This document shows positions 17,134 to 25,977 of a DNA stretch of 64,000 nucleotides, one piece after another. Source of the DNA: JBEKIK01 sp963845975 (GTDB lineage Bacteria; Planctomycetota; Planctomycetia; Pirellulales; Thermoguttaceae). The first letter of the stretch is position 1. Each line of letters opens with the position of its first letter. The notes beneath the pieces are model-generated. The model did no database searches. It was not told the origin of the DNA and saw nothing but the letters and a program-made list of their open reading frames with translations. The position numbers were made by a program, and so were the translations under genes. The stretch spans positions 2,418,001 to 2,482,000 of the forward strand of contig CAWJUD010000002.1 in the NCBI GenBank assembly GCA_963845975.1. Reading direction: 5' to 3'.

Positions 17134-19890
17134 ATGATTCGAGCGTGGATCGCAGTTGCGCTGTTGGCCGGCTCGTGGATGTTTGGCCTGGACTATTTCT
17201 ATCAGGCCAACCCCTGGATTTGGGCGGCGCTGGTAATCAGCGGCTCTGCGCTGTTGAGCGGTTCTTTCAAACAACTGCCTGCCGGTCGGGAATCGGCGAT
17301 CGCACTTGTATTATTGATTCCGGCCTTGATTTTCGTGCCCTGGCCGGTAAAGATCATGCCGTTGTTAATTGTATTGGGTCTAACGCTGCATTTGCTGCCC
17401 CTCCCTCGCCCTAACTCGCTTCCGACCGCTGGCACGGTGCCCGGAGAGGGGACTATCAATTGGTTGGCTCAAGGAGCCATCAGCGCGGGCGTGATAATGG
17501 CGGCCCAATCGCTTGCCTTGGCGTTTTACACCGCGCAAACCGCCTTGTCGCACGATCTGCCCTGGCCCCTGCCCGATTTGTTCGCCGGGATGGCCAATTT
17601 ATTATCCATTGACGCCGTGGCCGACGGCTCGAAAATCGCGATGCATTCCATGCGCCAAGTGCACCGGCTTGGAGCCACCTGGGAGTTGCTCTTGGATCCG
17701 GCGACATTTTGTTTTTTCATCGGCGGCCTGGTGCTTATGGCCCTGGCAGCCTGGCAAAAACTGCCCGAAGGCCGGCGCTGGCCGGCATGGATCCGCGCCT
17801 TGCGTATTTTTTCGCTCATCATTATCGCCTGGCTGCCGGTTAGGGTCGGGCTTCTGATCGCCATCTACATGTATCGCGTATTGCGGGCCGAGCCGGACCG
17901 GGCGCTTTATGTGATGAACCATTTTTTTGCGCCGTGGTCGCTGCTTATTTTGCTTGCGGTCCCGGTTGTCCTCGTTTGCCGATTTCTGAGCGTAAAAAGT
18001 GTTGTACCTTACTCCGAACATACTGAAAACAATACAAACCTTAAACGCCCTCACCCTAACCGTCTCCGGGCACCAACCAAAGGTTGGTCGGGAGAGGGGA
18101 CGATAAGTCTAGCACCAATCATACTGATCGCATTGGCGGCGGCCTTATTTACAGCGGCGGTCAAGTGGAATCCCGTGGGAAAGCGGCTGGCGGGGCGGGT
18201 GAAAGTCGTCGAGCGGCACTCCACTTGGGAACCCACAACCCGGCCTTACGATACGACGTGGTACGGCGAAATCTCCGGGTACAACTATGCCGCGATTTAC
18301 GATTATCTTGGGCAGTATTACGAAATGTCGAGAATTCTGGAGTCGGACAAAATCGACGACCGGACGCTCAGCCAGTGCGACGTGCTGGTGGTCAAAATCC
18401 CTTCAACCCGATACAGCCGGGACGAAGTGAACGCCGTCGTTCGCTTTGTAGAGGGCGGCGGCGGACTGCTTTTGATCGGCGATCATACGAACTTCATGCG
18501 ATCTAGCACAATCATGAACGACATGACCCGACCCATGGGATTCATCTTTCGCGATGATTTATTATTCAGCAACGAAACGTCGGCCTACGACCAGCACTTC
18601 GACCCGCCCTGGGCGCCGCACCCCAGCCTGCAATACATGCCGCCCATGGAATTCGCCGTGTCGTGTTCGATCGATCCGGGTTCCAGCCACGGTCGATCGG
18701 TAATTACCAGCACGGGCTTGTGGAGCATGCCGCCGGAATATCACCACGAAAATTACCATCCCATTGCTCAATACTGCGCCGATATGCGCTACGGTGCGTT
18801 TGTTCAAATATGGGCGGCTTGGCATGGACAGGGACGGGCGATCGCCTATACCGATTCGACCATCTTCTCAAATTTCGCCGCGTTTCAGCCCGGGCATGCC
18901 GAAATCTTGCTGGGCATGATCGAATGGCTCAATCACGCCAATCCGCTTATAGATCCGCGGCCGTGGCTGATTTTGTTGGGAATTGCGCCACTTTGCGCGG
19001 GGATTATTCTTGGTCAACGCAGATCGGTCGCGTGGCTGGTTCTTTTGTCCGCTGGAATCTGCTGCTGGGCGCTTGCGGCCGAAAGCGTGGCTGCATTGCA
19101 TAGCTGGTCCATGCCCATGCCGAAAATCATCAAGCCCATGACTCGGGTAGTAATCGACCGGACCGTTTCCGATGCATTGCTCTCGAAAGGCGCGTACACT
19201 CAAGGCGATGGAATCGGTTATGGCATGCTGGAACAATTGATCGGCCGGCTGGGATATTACATGATCCGCCAAGATGGCAAGGATTCTTTTTCCGGCGATG
19301 CCTTGGTGGTGATTTGTCCTGATCGGCCGGTGGAAGCATCGTTCCGGGAAGAGTTGGAACGCTACGTTGCCGGCGGCGGCAGACTGCTGGTATTCGACTC
19401 GCCCGAAAACGCCAATTCCACCGCCAACAGCCTGCTTTGGCCGTTTGGGCTTTCGATTCAACGCAAGCAGCCATGGACGGGGACCCTGACCATGGCCGAT
19501 AACTGGCCGGGTATTAACATAGTCCTAGCAAATGAGATTGTCGGCGGCCGAGCCGTCGGTAAACTGGGCGAGCGCCCGGTGGCGGCCGTCGTCCAACATG
19601 GCAAGGGAACGGTAATGGCCGTTGGATTCACTTCGTTGTTTATCGACAAAAACATGGGCGATGCGGAAATGTGGACGGTAGAGCCCGACGCCGCGATGCG
19701 TTTGCGTTACGACGTACTATATTCACTAGTCCGTTTGCTTGTGGAAAACAAATCCATTCAGCCAACCTCGGCGGCCGGAGAAATTCCCACGGGCGATTCA
19801 ACGCGTCCAAGCGAGGGCAGTAAAACAAAGACCAGAATTCCGCTGATATTGCCTGACTTGCCGCTAAAAGAACTCGGGCCGCAAGGATAA
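17134..19890 (+). CDS. Large polytopic membrane protein with two DUF4350/GATase1-like domains (copy B), carrying two in-frame repeat insertions
   Basis: This 918-residue protein repeats the architecture of copy A. Residues 1-350 carry many membrane helices. A first GATase1-like domain spans about 365-600 (QCDVLVVKIPSTRYSRDE, GGGLLLIGDHTNF). Two or three helices follow, then a second domain spans about 670-850 (GDALVVICPDRPVEASF, GGGRLLVFDSPEN). GGAG at 17123-17126 supports the start at 17134. Two stretches, residues about 89-106 and 304-323, are translations of the CCCTCACCCTAAC palindromic repeat and sit in loops. Function is unknown; the flippase-like gene 17 bases downstream suggests an envelope or polysaccharide role. 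Confidence 0.75.
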   Translation: MIRAWIAVALLAGSWMFGLDYFYQANPWIWAALVISGSALLSGSFKQLPAGRESAIALVLLIPALIFVPWPVKIMPLLIVLGLTLHLLPLPRPNSLPTAGTVPGEGTINWLAQGAISAGVIMAAQSLALAFYTAQTALSHDLPWPLPDLFAGMANLLSIDAVADGSKIAMHSMRQVHRLGATWELLLDPATFCFFIGGLVLMALAAWQKLPEGRRWPAWIRALRIFSLIIIAWLPVRVGLLIAIYMYRVLRAEPDRALYVMNHFFAPWSLLILLAVPVVLVCRFLSVKSVVPYSEHTENNTNLKRPHPNRLRAPTKGWSGEGTISLAPIILIALAAALFTAAVKWNPVGKRLAGRVKVVERHSTWEPTTRPYDTTWYGEISGYNYAAIYDYLGQYYEMSRILESDKIDDRTLSQCDVLVVKIPSTRYSRDEVNAVVRFVEGGGGLLLIGDHTNFMRSSTIMNDMTRPMGFIFRDDLLFSNETSAYDQHFDPPWAPHPSLQYMPPMEFAVSCSIDPGSSHGRSVITSTGLWSMPPEYHHENYHPIAQYCADMRYGAFVQIWAAWHGQGRAIAYTDSTIFSNFAAFQPGHAEILLGMIEWLNHANPLIDPRPWLILLGIAPLCAGIILGQRRSVAWLVLLSAGICCWALAAESVAALHSWSMPMPKIIKPMTRVVIDRTVSDALLSKGAYTQGDGIGYGMLEQLIGRLGYYMIRQDGKDSFSGDALVVICPDRPVEASFREELERYVAGGGRLLVFDSPENANSTANSLLWPFGLSIQRKQPWTGTLTMADNWPGINIVLANEIVGGRAVGKLGERPVAAVVQHGKGTVMAVGFTSLFIDKNMGDAEMWTVEPDAAMRLRYDVLYSLVRLLVENKSIQPTSAAGEIPTGDSTRPSEGSKTKTRIPLILPDLPLKELGPQG
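17401..17452 (+). repeat. Coding palindromic repeat element, copy 1
   Basis: The block starts with a CCCTCGCCCTAACTCG-type head and ends with CCCGGAGAGGGGACTA. It lies inside the copy B membrane gene in frame, encoding PRPNSLPTAGTVPGEGT. It matches the element in pyk over its central half (CCGACCGCTGGCNCGGTGCC). Confidence 0.8.
18046..18102 (+). repeat. Coding palindromic repeat element, copy 2
   Basis: Same family: head CCCTCACCCTAACCGTCTCC, a 6-bp stem CCAACC-AAA-GGTTGG, and tail GGGAGAGGGGACG. It is in frame in the copy B membrane gene, encoding RPHPNRLRAPTKGWSGEGT. Confidence 0.8.
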
Positions 19891-19907
19891 ATTATCGGAC
19901 TTGTTTC

Positions 19908-20939
19908 ATGAAAAAAATCCTCCTTACTTTGCTCAAACTGGGCATTTCAGTGGGAATTATTGCCTATTTGATATGGAAGGCTACCCGCACTCGAGGAGCC
20001 AATAACGTCGATGTTTTTACCAATCTCGTCGATGAACCGAAAAATTGGTGGATGCTTGCCTGGGCATGGACTTGCTGCACCGCGGCAGTGCTCCTGACGT
20101 TTATTCGCTGGTGGTATTTGGTCCGAGCGCTGGACATTCCCTGCCGATTTCGCGATGCCATTCGCATAAGTTTTTGGGGATTCCTTTTCAATCTTTCACC
20201 TTTGGGGATTGTCGGCGGCGACCTAGTCAAAGCCGTGATGCTCGCTCACGAGCATCGCCAATACCGGGCAAAAGCCGTGGCCTCGGTTCTTTTCGATCGG
20301 GTAATAGGACTTTATCTGTTGTTTGTGGTGGCTACGACGGCAATTTTGTTAACGGGCTTTTGGAAAAATCCCGAGCCTGAAATACGAATAATTTGCCGGG
20401 CCACGATCTTGGTTACCGTGGTCGGCACTGCCGGAATAGCCATAATGTACGTCCCGGGCGTAATGGACGGACCGCTGGTACGCGCTTTGGGCAGATTGCC
20501 CTATGGGGGACGGATGATCCGCAATCTGATCGATGCCGTGGCACTTTATCGCTACAAACCGGTGGTACTGTTCCTTTCGTCGTTGATATGCATAGGCGTG
20601 CACTGTTTATTTTCTATTGGCATTTATCTGATTGCCCGAGGATTGCCCGGCGACGTGCTTTCGCTGAGCGCACATTTAGTTCTCTGGCCTTTGAGCTCGG
20701 CCTTCGGCGTGGTGCCGCTGTCGTTCGGGCCGGTTGAGTGGGTGCTCGATTCCCTCTACACAATGGTGCGCCAACCAGGTGTTATTATTCCCCCGGGTCA
20801 GGGCTTTATCGTAGTTTTGTGTTACCGACTGATCACCGTGCTGATTGCCGCCTTGGGCATGGGCTACTACATCGGCAACCGCCGCGAAGTATCCGAAGCC
20901 ATTCATGAAAACGAGCAGGATTCCCAGCCATCCAATTAA
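19908..20939 (+). CDS. Flippase-like membrane protein (UPF0104/LPG synthase TM family)
   Basis: The 343-residue protein has about eight membrane helices and the family motif NLSPLGIVGGDLVKAVML, resembling the flippase domain of MprF (lysylphosphatidylglycerol synthase TM region). The later motif PLSFGPVEWVLDSLY is also typical. Such proteins are thought to move lipids or lipid-linked intermediates across the inner membrane. It starts 17 bases after the large membrane gene, so these genes probably form one transcription unit. No aminoacyl-transferase domain is attached, so amino-acylation of lipid is not implied. Confidence 0.85.
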   Translation: MKKILLTLLKLGISVGIIAYLIWKATRTRGANNVDVFTNLVDEPKNWWMLAWAWTCCTAAVLLTFIRWWYLVRALDIPCRFRDAIRISFWGFLFNLSPLGIVGGDLVKAVMLAHEHRQYRAKAVASVLFDRVIGLYLLFVVATTAILLTGFWKNPEPEIRIICRATILVTVVGTAGIAIMYVPGVMDGPLVRALGRLPYGGRMIRNLIDAVALYRYKPVVLFLSSLICIGVHCLFSIGIYLIARGLPGDVLSLSAHLVLWPLSSAFGVVPLSFGPVEWVLDSLYTMVRQPGVIIPPGQGFIVVLCYRLITVLIAALGMGYYIGNRREVSEAIHENEQDSQPSN

Positions 20940-20942
20940 TCT

Positions 20943-21677
20943 TTATACCTTGGCCGTGAATTCGGATAGATCATAAATCCCAAGCGCCTTTTCCAGAGCG
21001 GCGACCTGATCGACGACGTTTTCGAATCCATGTTCGCCGAATAATTTGTGCTCCAGGTCTTCAAACTTATCGCCCATGGCGTCGTAATCCTCGGACGTGA
21101 TAATAGAGTGCATGGCCGGAAACAGAACGGTATCTTCCCGGGCCAAGTGAGGGCGGTACATGCGGATGAACTGTCTTAGGGCTATAAGCAGCTTTTGACC
21201 GTTCTCTTCGTTCAGGGTTTTATGTGGGACGGCCAATTGCAGAATTTGATCTGTCAGTTTCCTGCCGGCCTGGTGCTGCTCGTGCAGCAACTTGACAAGG
21301 TCGACGAGTTTGCCCGCTTTCTCGAAACGAGGAAACAACTGATCGTCTTCCAGCTTGGAATGATAATCTTCGATGAAAGCCCTGACTATCTTTACCGTGC
21401 CGGCCAGTGTGGCCAGATCTAATTCTGTCTTGTTTTCCAAGCGCCGCACCGAATCGTCGTAGATCAGCAGAATGCGCTCGAAAAGCCCGTGCTCGCGCAT
21501 GAGATCTTCAGCCGGCGAAATATCTTCCGCTGGTTTTTCTTTTTCTTTCTGCGATTGGCCGGCAGGGGTTTGCGAAGCCGTGACCGCTGCGGGTAAACCT
21601 GCCAGCAAAAGTCCGCCTCCCGCCGCGGTCCCAGCTAAGATGAAATCTCGCCGCGTGTGTGTCGATTTCATAGCCAT
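20943..21677 (-). CDS. Tat-exported hemerythrin-domain protein
   Basis: The 244-residue product starts with a twin-arginine signal (THTRRDFILAGTAAGGGLLL), then a short charged linker. A four-helix hemerythrin HHE domain follows, with iron-type ligands in EHGLFER, EDYHSKLEDDQLFPRFE, HEQHQAGR and HLAREDTVLFP. Such proteins bind O2, NO or iron, here in the periplasm after folded export. GGAGA lies eight bases before the ATG at 21677. The gene is convergent with the flippase gene, three bases away. It may protect an anaerobe against O2 or NO, which is inference. Confidence 0.88.
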   Translation of the reverse strand: MAMKSTHTRRDFILAGTAAGGGLLLAGLPAAVTASQTPAGQSQKEKEKPAEDISPAEDLMREHGLFERILLIYDDSVRRLENKTELDLATLAGTVKIVRAFIEDYHSKLEDDQLFPRFEKAGKLVDLVKLLHEQHQAGRKLTDQILQLAVPHKTLNEENGQKLLIALRQFIRMYRPHLAREDTVLFPAMHSIITSEDYDAMGDKFEDLEHKLFGEHGFENVVDQVAALEKALGIYDLSEFTAKV

Positions 21678-22064
21678 TTGTCTCTCCTTCGCTTAGTTTA
21701 AGGGGAAATTCTGCAATTAGACTATCACATTGAAGTGAGTGTACGGGCGGGTGACTGACGCATAATAGGTAATTATTGCACCCTCTTATGTGCAGTCAAT
21801 CACACTACATTATTGAATATTCATCGAAGATGCCGTTTGCCTTATGGGGTTGGACTCATAAAATTGTTTATTATCACGTAAAATGCGAAAATTCTCGTTG
21901 ATTTCAGCAATTGATATACGGCGGCGGGCGGCCAGGTATTTTGCCCGTGATCGTTCAACGACGGCGCTGGGAAGCGCTAGCGCCGCTTTGCTATCCACCC
22001 GGGAATAAATACGCTTGTTTTGCAACGTATAGTTTATATGACTTTATATGAAAGGATCACAATT
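21678..22064. promoter_or_regulatory. Divergent regulatory region between the hemerythrin gene and the SnoaL-like gene
   Basis: No convincing gene is seen. An imperfect inverted repeat, GACTGACGCATAA (21753-21765) and TTATGTGCAGTC (21786-21797), is a candidate operator or hairpin. A 71-codon minus-strand frame (21810-22025, TTG start) is open but resembles nothing I recognise. Confidence 0.4.
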
Positions 22065-23018
22065 ATGCGACAAACCGTGTTGATCATCGCCCTGGCCGTT
22101 GCCGGCATGGCGACGGCATCGAACTTGAAGGCGCAGCAGGAAAAGCGCACGACGCCCGCCGCGGTACCCGCAATGCCCCTTCGCCTGGCGAGCCAAACGG
22201 ATGATCAGGCGATACGGCAGGCCGCCGATGCCTTTACCAAGTCTTATAACGCAAAAGACGCCAAATCACTGGCTTCGCTGTTCGCGCCCAATGCCGAGAT
22301 CGTGGATGAGAATGGCAACGCCTTCCAGGGGCGGGAAAACATCGAACTTGTGTTTGGCGGAATTTTCAAGGAACATCCCAAAGGCAAAATAGAGATCTCC
22401 ATCAAGTCGATCCGCTTCGTCACCCCAGTGACCGCCATCGAGGACGGCGCCTCGACGGTTACACAAGAGGCCAACGAGCCCCCGGAACGGGATCGCTACA
22501 TGGTGGTTCACGTAAAGCAGGACGGAAAGTGGCTGATGGCCAGCGCCCGGGATCTCGCGGACGAGGAAAACTCCTCTGAAGACCAACTCCAGCAGCTTGC
22601 CTGGCTTATCGGCGATTGGGTCGACGAAAGTCCGGACGCCATGGTAGTGACTTCCTACCGCTGGGCTGACAATCATCGATTTATCCTCAGCGATTTCACT
22701 ATTCAGGTCGGCGGCAATCCGGCCATGACGGGTTCGCAGCGCATCGGTTGGGATCCCTTGAATAAACAGATCCATTCCTGGGTGTTCGACTCGCAGGGCG
22801 GATTCGCCGAAGGCGTCTGGACGCGGGAAGGCAACCGCTGGATCGTAAAGATGAGCGGCGTGACTCGCGAGGGAAAATCCGCGTCTTCGACAAATATCAC
22901 AACCATGTTATCAAAGGATCGCCTGACCTGGCAATCGCGCGATAGAATTATCGGCGGCGACAAGATGCCGGATGTCGAAGAGCTGCCCATCGTGCGCAAG
23001 CCGCCAAAACCCATGTAA
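22065..23018 (+). CDS. Exported SnoaL-like (SgcJ/EcaC-type) protein
   Basis: A 317-residue protein with a signal peptide (MRQTVLIIALAVAGMATASN, cleavage likely after NLKA). A SnoaL-like cone domain follows (AIRQAADAFTKSYNAKDAKS, LFAPNAEIVDENGNAFQGRE). The C-terminal half, from QLAWLIGDWVDESPD, resembles a DUF1579-like beta-barrel. These domains occur together in many exported planctomycete and bacteroidete proteins of unknown role. AAAGGA at 22051-22056 supports the ATG at 22065 over upstream in-frame ATGs. The next gene is co-directional after 63 bases. Confidence 0.8.
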   Translation: MRQTVLIIALAVAGMATASNLKAQQEKRTTPAAVPAMPLRLASQTDDQAIRQAADAFTKSYNAKDAKSLASLFAPNAEIVDENGNAFQGRENIELVFGGIFKEHPKGKIEISIKSIRFVTPVTAIEDGASTVTQEANEPPERDRYMVVHVKQDGKWLMASARDLADEENSSEDQLQQLAWLIGDWVDESPDAMVVTSYRWADNHRFILSDFTIQVGGNPAMTGSQRIGWDPLNKQIHSWVFDSQGGFAEGVWTREGNRWIVKMSGVTREGKSASSTNITTMLSKDRLTWQSRDRIIGGDKMPDVEELPIVRKPPKPM

Positions 23019-23081
23019 CCTGTTACAGACACACCAGGCATATTTTCAAAAATTATATAACTTTTTAAGGGGGAGATAATT

Positions 23082-24674
23082 ATGTACAAGATTCTAATCG
23101 GCATTTTGATTGTGGGACTGCTTGTCGCGTTGCCGGCGGTTGAGACCCTGGCGGGGCGGGGCGGCGGCAGTTTTGGCGGTGGCGGACGAGGAGGCGGATT
23201 CAGCGGCGGCGGATTCGGCGGCGGCGGAATGAGCCACCCTTCATTCAGTCACACGCCCTCGTTTAGTACGCCCGGCGCCGGCGGCAATTTCTCCCGCTCA
23301 AATGTAAATCCGGGAAACCGCTCGCTTCCGCAAAATATGGATTTCAACCGATCGAATTTCACCTCCGGCAACCGCACGGATTTCGGCCGGCTCTCCGCTC
23401 CCGGACAAGGCCTGAACGTGGGCCAACGCGGAACAATCGGAAATCTCCAGGCTTTCGGCGAAAATCGGACCGGAATCGCCGACAGGGCGAATTTTGAAAA
23501 TCGAGCGAATTTCGGCAATCGAACGAACATCGTCGATCGGGCCAACATCGGCAACCGAGCTATAGTCGCCGGAAACCAGTTTAACGTTAATCGCGCGGTC
23601 AACTTCAATGGCCGCAACTATGGCAATTGGTATCACGGCAACTGGCACGGCAACTGGGACCGCCCATGGCACGGCTGGCCGGCGGGTTGGTGGGGCGCAG
23701 GTTTCGTGGCCGGTTGGGGTTGGGGCGCAGCGGTTGCGCCGTGGTCCTGGGGATACTGGCCGTATTACAATCCCTATTGCACGGCTCCGGTTGTGATCGA
23801 TGGCACGACCATCGACTATTCGCAGCCTATCGTTGCGGCTGCGCAGCCGCAGTACACGGTTAACGATCAGGCGCAACAGACAACGGCCACGGACCAGGCC
23901 ATGCAGATATTCGATAGTGCCCGAGAGTCGTTTATGCAAGGCGATTACAATTCCGCCCTTTCGCAAGTCGACAGTGCTATTGCCAAGCTGCCCGACGACA
24001 CCGTTTTGCATGAATTTCGCGGTCTTGTGCTCTTTGCCTTGAAGCGTTATCAAGAGGCTGCCGGGGCGGTCTACGCCGTGCTATCGGTTGGCCCGGGCTG
24101 GGATTGGACCACGCTCAGCAGCCTGTACCCGAACGTGGATGTTTATACCGAGCAACTCCGCGCCCTGGAGGATTATAGCAGGAAAAATCCCAAATCGGCC
24201 GAAACGCATTTCCTTCTTGCCTATCATTATCTGACCTGCGGTCACACTGACGCCGCCGCGAAACAATTGAAGGATGTTGTGAGTCTGAATCCCAAGGACC
24301 AGTTGTCTGCGCAGTTGCTTGCGTCGCTCTCTACTCCGACTGGAGCAGAGGAGCCGAAGCCCAGCGAACCGGCCGCACCGCCAAAACCCGTGGATGCCGC
24401 CGGCCTGGCGGGAAATTGGAAGGCTACCCGCTCGGATGGCGCCACCATCACGCTGAGCCTTATGCCGGACGGGAAATTCACCTGGAAATTCGCCCAAAAA
24501 GACAAGCCCCAAGAGTTCAGCGGCGATTATACGGTGGCCGACAACCTCCTCATCCTGAAACAGAACAACAACCCGGTTATGGTGGGTCAAGTAACTCAAT
24601 TGGCCGGCAACCGTTTTAACTTCAAACTTGCCGGCGATAATCCCAACGATCCGGGATTGACCTTCAGCAAATAA
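23082..24674 (+). CDS. Exported protein with Gly-rich, Asn-Arg repeat, Trp-rich and TPR regions
   Basis: The 530-residue protein has a signal peptide (MYKILIGILIVGLLVALPAV), then a glycine-rich segment (about 28-55). A low-complexity zone with repeated NR-x-N units follows (RANFENRANFGNRTNIVDRA, about 125-170), then a Trp/Gly-rich stretch (NWHGNWDRPWHGWPAGWWGA, about 185-225). TPR-like helices span about 268-430 and a C-terminal beta-domain about 445-530 (GLAGNWKATRSDG). Function is unknown; a surface or envelope role is likely. A GGGGGAG Shine-Dalgarno precedes the ATG. It is followed closely by mscL, suggesting an envelope-stress group. Confidence 0.75.
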   Translation: MYKILIGILIVGLLVALPAVETLAGRGGGSFGGGGRGGGFSGGGFGGGGMSHPSFSHTPSFSTPGAGGNFSRSNVNPGNRSLPQNMDFNRSNFTSGNRTDFGRLSAPGQGLNVGQRGTIGNLQAFGENRTGIADRANFENRANFGNRTNIVDRANIGNRAIVAGNQFNVNRAVNFNGRNYGNWYHGNWHGNWDRPWHGWPAGWWGAGFVAGWGWGAAVAPWSWGYWPYYNPYCTAPVVIDGTTIDYSQPIVAAAQPQYTVNDQAQQTTATDQAMQIFDSARESFMQGDYNSALSQVDSAIAKLPDDTVLHEFRGLVLFALKRYQEAAGAVYAVLSVGPGWDWTTLSSLYPNVDVYTEQLRALEDYSRKNPKSAETHFLLAYHYLTCGHTDAAAKQLKDVVSLNPKDQLSAQLLASLSTPTGAEEPKPSEPAAPPKPVDAAGLAGNWKATRSDGATITLSLMPDGKFTWKFAQKDKPQEFSGDYTVADNLLILKQNNNPVMVGQVTQLAGNRFNFKLAGDNPNDPGLTFSK

Positions 24675-24704
24675 TTTCTCCGGTCATCGAAAGGAGGTTT
24701 TTTA

Positions 24705-25112
24705 ATGGAACCAGCGAAAAAAGTCACTGCATTTGTCGAAGAGTTCAAGAATTTTGCGCTAAAGGGCAGCGTAATTGACCTGGCAATAGGCGTGATCATA
24801 GGGGCCGCATTCGCCAAGATCGTCAATTCACTGGTCTTTGACATCATCATGCCCGTGATCAGCATTTTTCTGCCCGGTAAAAGCGGCTTCGAAAGTTGGT
24901 ACCTGGTTATCTGGGGCTCAACGATCCCTTACGGCAAGTTTATCGGCGAAGTCGTTAACTTTGTGATCATCGCGCTGGCGCTTTATATATTCATCGTCAA
25001 GTTCCTGGGCTGGATCGTAAAAACCAAGCAGCAAGAGGCCATTCAACCTCCACCGTTGACCAAGGACCAGGAGTTGCTCATGGAAATCCGCGACCTGCTG
25101 AAAAAGACCTGA
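24705..25112 (+). CDS. mscL: Large-conductance mechanosensitive channel
   Basis: MscL opens under membrane tension to release solutes during hypo-osmotic shock. The 135-residue protein has the N-terminal amphipathic helix and pore helix FKNFALKGSVIDLAIGVIIG, the periplasmic loop, the second helix FVIIALALYIFIVKFLG, and the C-terminal bundle. A very strong AAAGGAGG site precedes the ATG. Length and order are canonical. It follows the TPR protein by 30 bases and precedes hdeD by 151. Confidence 0.95.
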   Translation: MEPAKKVTAFVEEFKNFALKGSVIDLAIGVIIGAAFAKIVNSLVFDIIMPVISIFLPGKSGFESWYLVIWGSTIPYGKFIGEVVNFVIIALALYIFIVKFLGWIVKTKQQEAIQPPPLTKDQELLMEIRDLLKKT

Positions 25113-25263
25113 TAACCACCCGAATAGGGCCGGGCTTAATTTGGGTAAAATCGTAATATGCGATGCCGTAAGGAGTTATGAACTGAAGTCATAGCATCTT
25201 TTATGGTTGACCTATAATTCATAAGTGGAGTGGTAGTTTTTTTATTCTTTTGGAGGAAATGTC

Positions 25264-25857
25264 ATGAACCAGAAATCGGAATGTTGCGCGGTTGAAAACC
25301 AGCTTGCCCAAGAATTCAAGCATGTCAGATCATGTTGGTGCTGTTTTCTCATGCTTGGAATCCTGCTTGTGCTCTGCGGCGCGGTAGCGATTATAATTCC
25401 GCCATTGTTTACGCTACTCACGACTAAGGTTTTGGGAATCGTGCTCATGGTGGCGGGATTAGTGACCATTATTAGCTCTTTTTGGATCGGCAAATGGAGC
25501 GGAATGCTTTTGCACTTGCTTGCGGGCATTCTTTATCTGGTCATTGGTTTTGTTGTAAGTGATCGGCCGGTGGAAACGGCAATCATAATTACAATTTTCA
25601 TCGCCGCCACGTTTATAGTCCTGGGATCTTTCAGGATTGTAAGCGCACTTGTAGTTCGGTTCCCTCAATGGGGATGGGTATTGATCAATGGCATTATCAC
25701 ATTGCTTTTAGGAATTGTGATCTATCGCCATTTACAGACAAGCGTCCTTTGGGTGATCGGAATTCTAGTCGGCGTGGAATTGCTGCTTAACGGCTGGAGC
25801 TGGATCATGCTTTCGCTGGCCGTAAGGAAAATCCCCAAAGAACTGCCCGCCGGGTAA
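25264..25857 (+). CDS. HdeD-family (DUF308) membrane protein
   Basis: The 197-residue protein consists of six closely packed membrane helices in three hairpins with short loops, the HdeD/DUF308 architecture (LGIVLMVAGLVTIISSFWIG, LLHLLAGILYLVIGF, LINGIITLLLGIVIY). E. coli HdeD contributes to acid resistance at high density; most homologues are uncharacterised. GGAGG at about 25252 gives a good start. The N-terminus carries an unusual cysteine group (CC, then CWCC) before the first helix. A hairpin follows the stop codon. Confidence 0.85.
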   Translation: MNQKSECCAVENQLAQEFKHVRSCWCCFLMLGILLVLCGAVAIIIPPLFTLLTTKVLGIVLMVAGLVTIISSFWIGKWSGMLLHLLAGILYLVIGFVVSDRPVETAIIITIFIAATFIVLGSFRIVSALVVRFPQWGWVLINGIITLLLGIVIYRHLQTSVLWVIGILVGVELLLNGWSWIMLSLAVRKIPKELPAG

Positions 25858-25892
25858 TAGTCGACATTCTGAAAACCGAGCAATCGGCTTTA

Positions 25893-25915
25893 AAGGGTGC
25901 TCCATGAGCGCCCTT
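25893..25915. terminator. Hairpin between hdeD and the zinc-ribbon gene
   Basis: Nine-base arms AAGGGTGCT and AGCGCCCTT (one G-U pair) enclose CCATG, 35 bases after the hdeD stop, followed by ATTGTTTA. It lies between convergent genes and could terminate both. Confidence 0.6.
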
Positions 25916-25977
25916 ATTGTTTACATAAAGCATATATTTACCACGTAAGAGAGATGTTGACGCATGATCCGGTAGAA

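Noticed and set aside
14283..19890. Gliding-motility GldG assignment for the two large membrane proteins
   Set aside because: The GATase1-like fold is shared, but there is no GldA/GldF-type ABC partner, and the duplicated-domain layout does not match GldG.
21810..22025. A 71-codon minus-strand frame between the hemerythrin and SnoaL-like genes
   Set aside because: It has a TTG start, no Shine-Dalgarno and no recognisable similarity, and it covers the likely promoter region. It is left out but could be a small protein.
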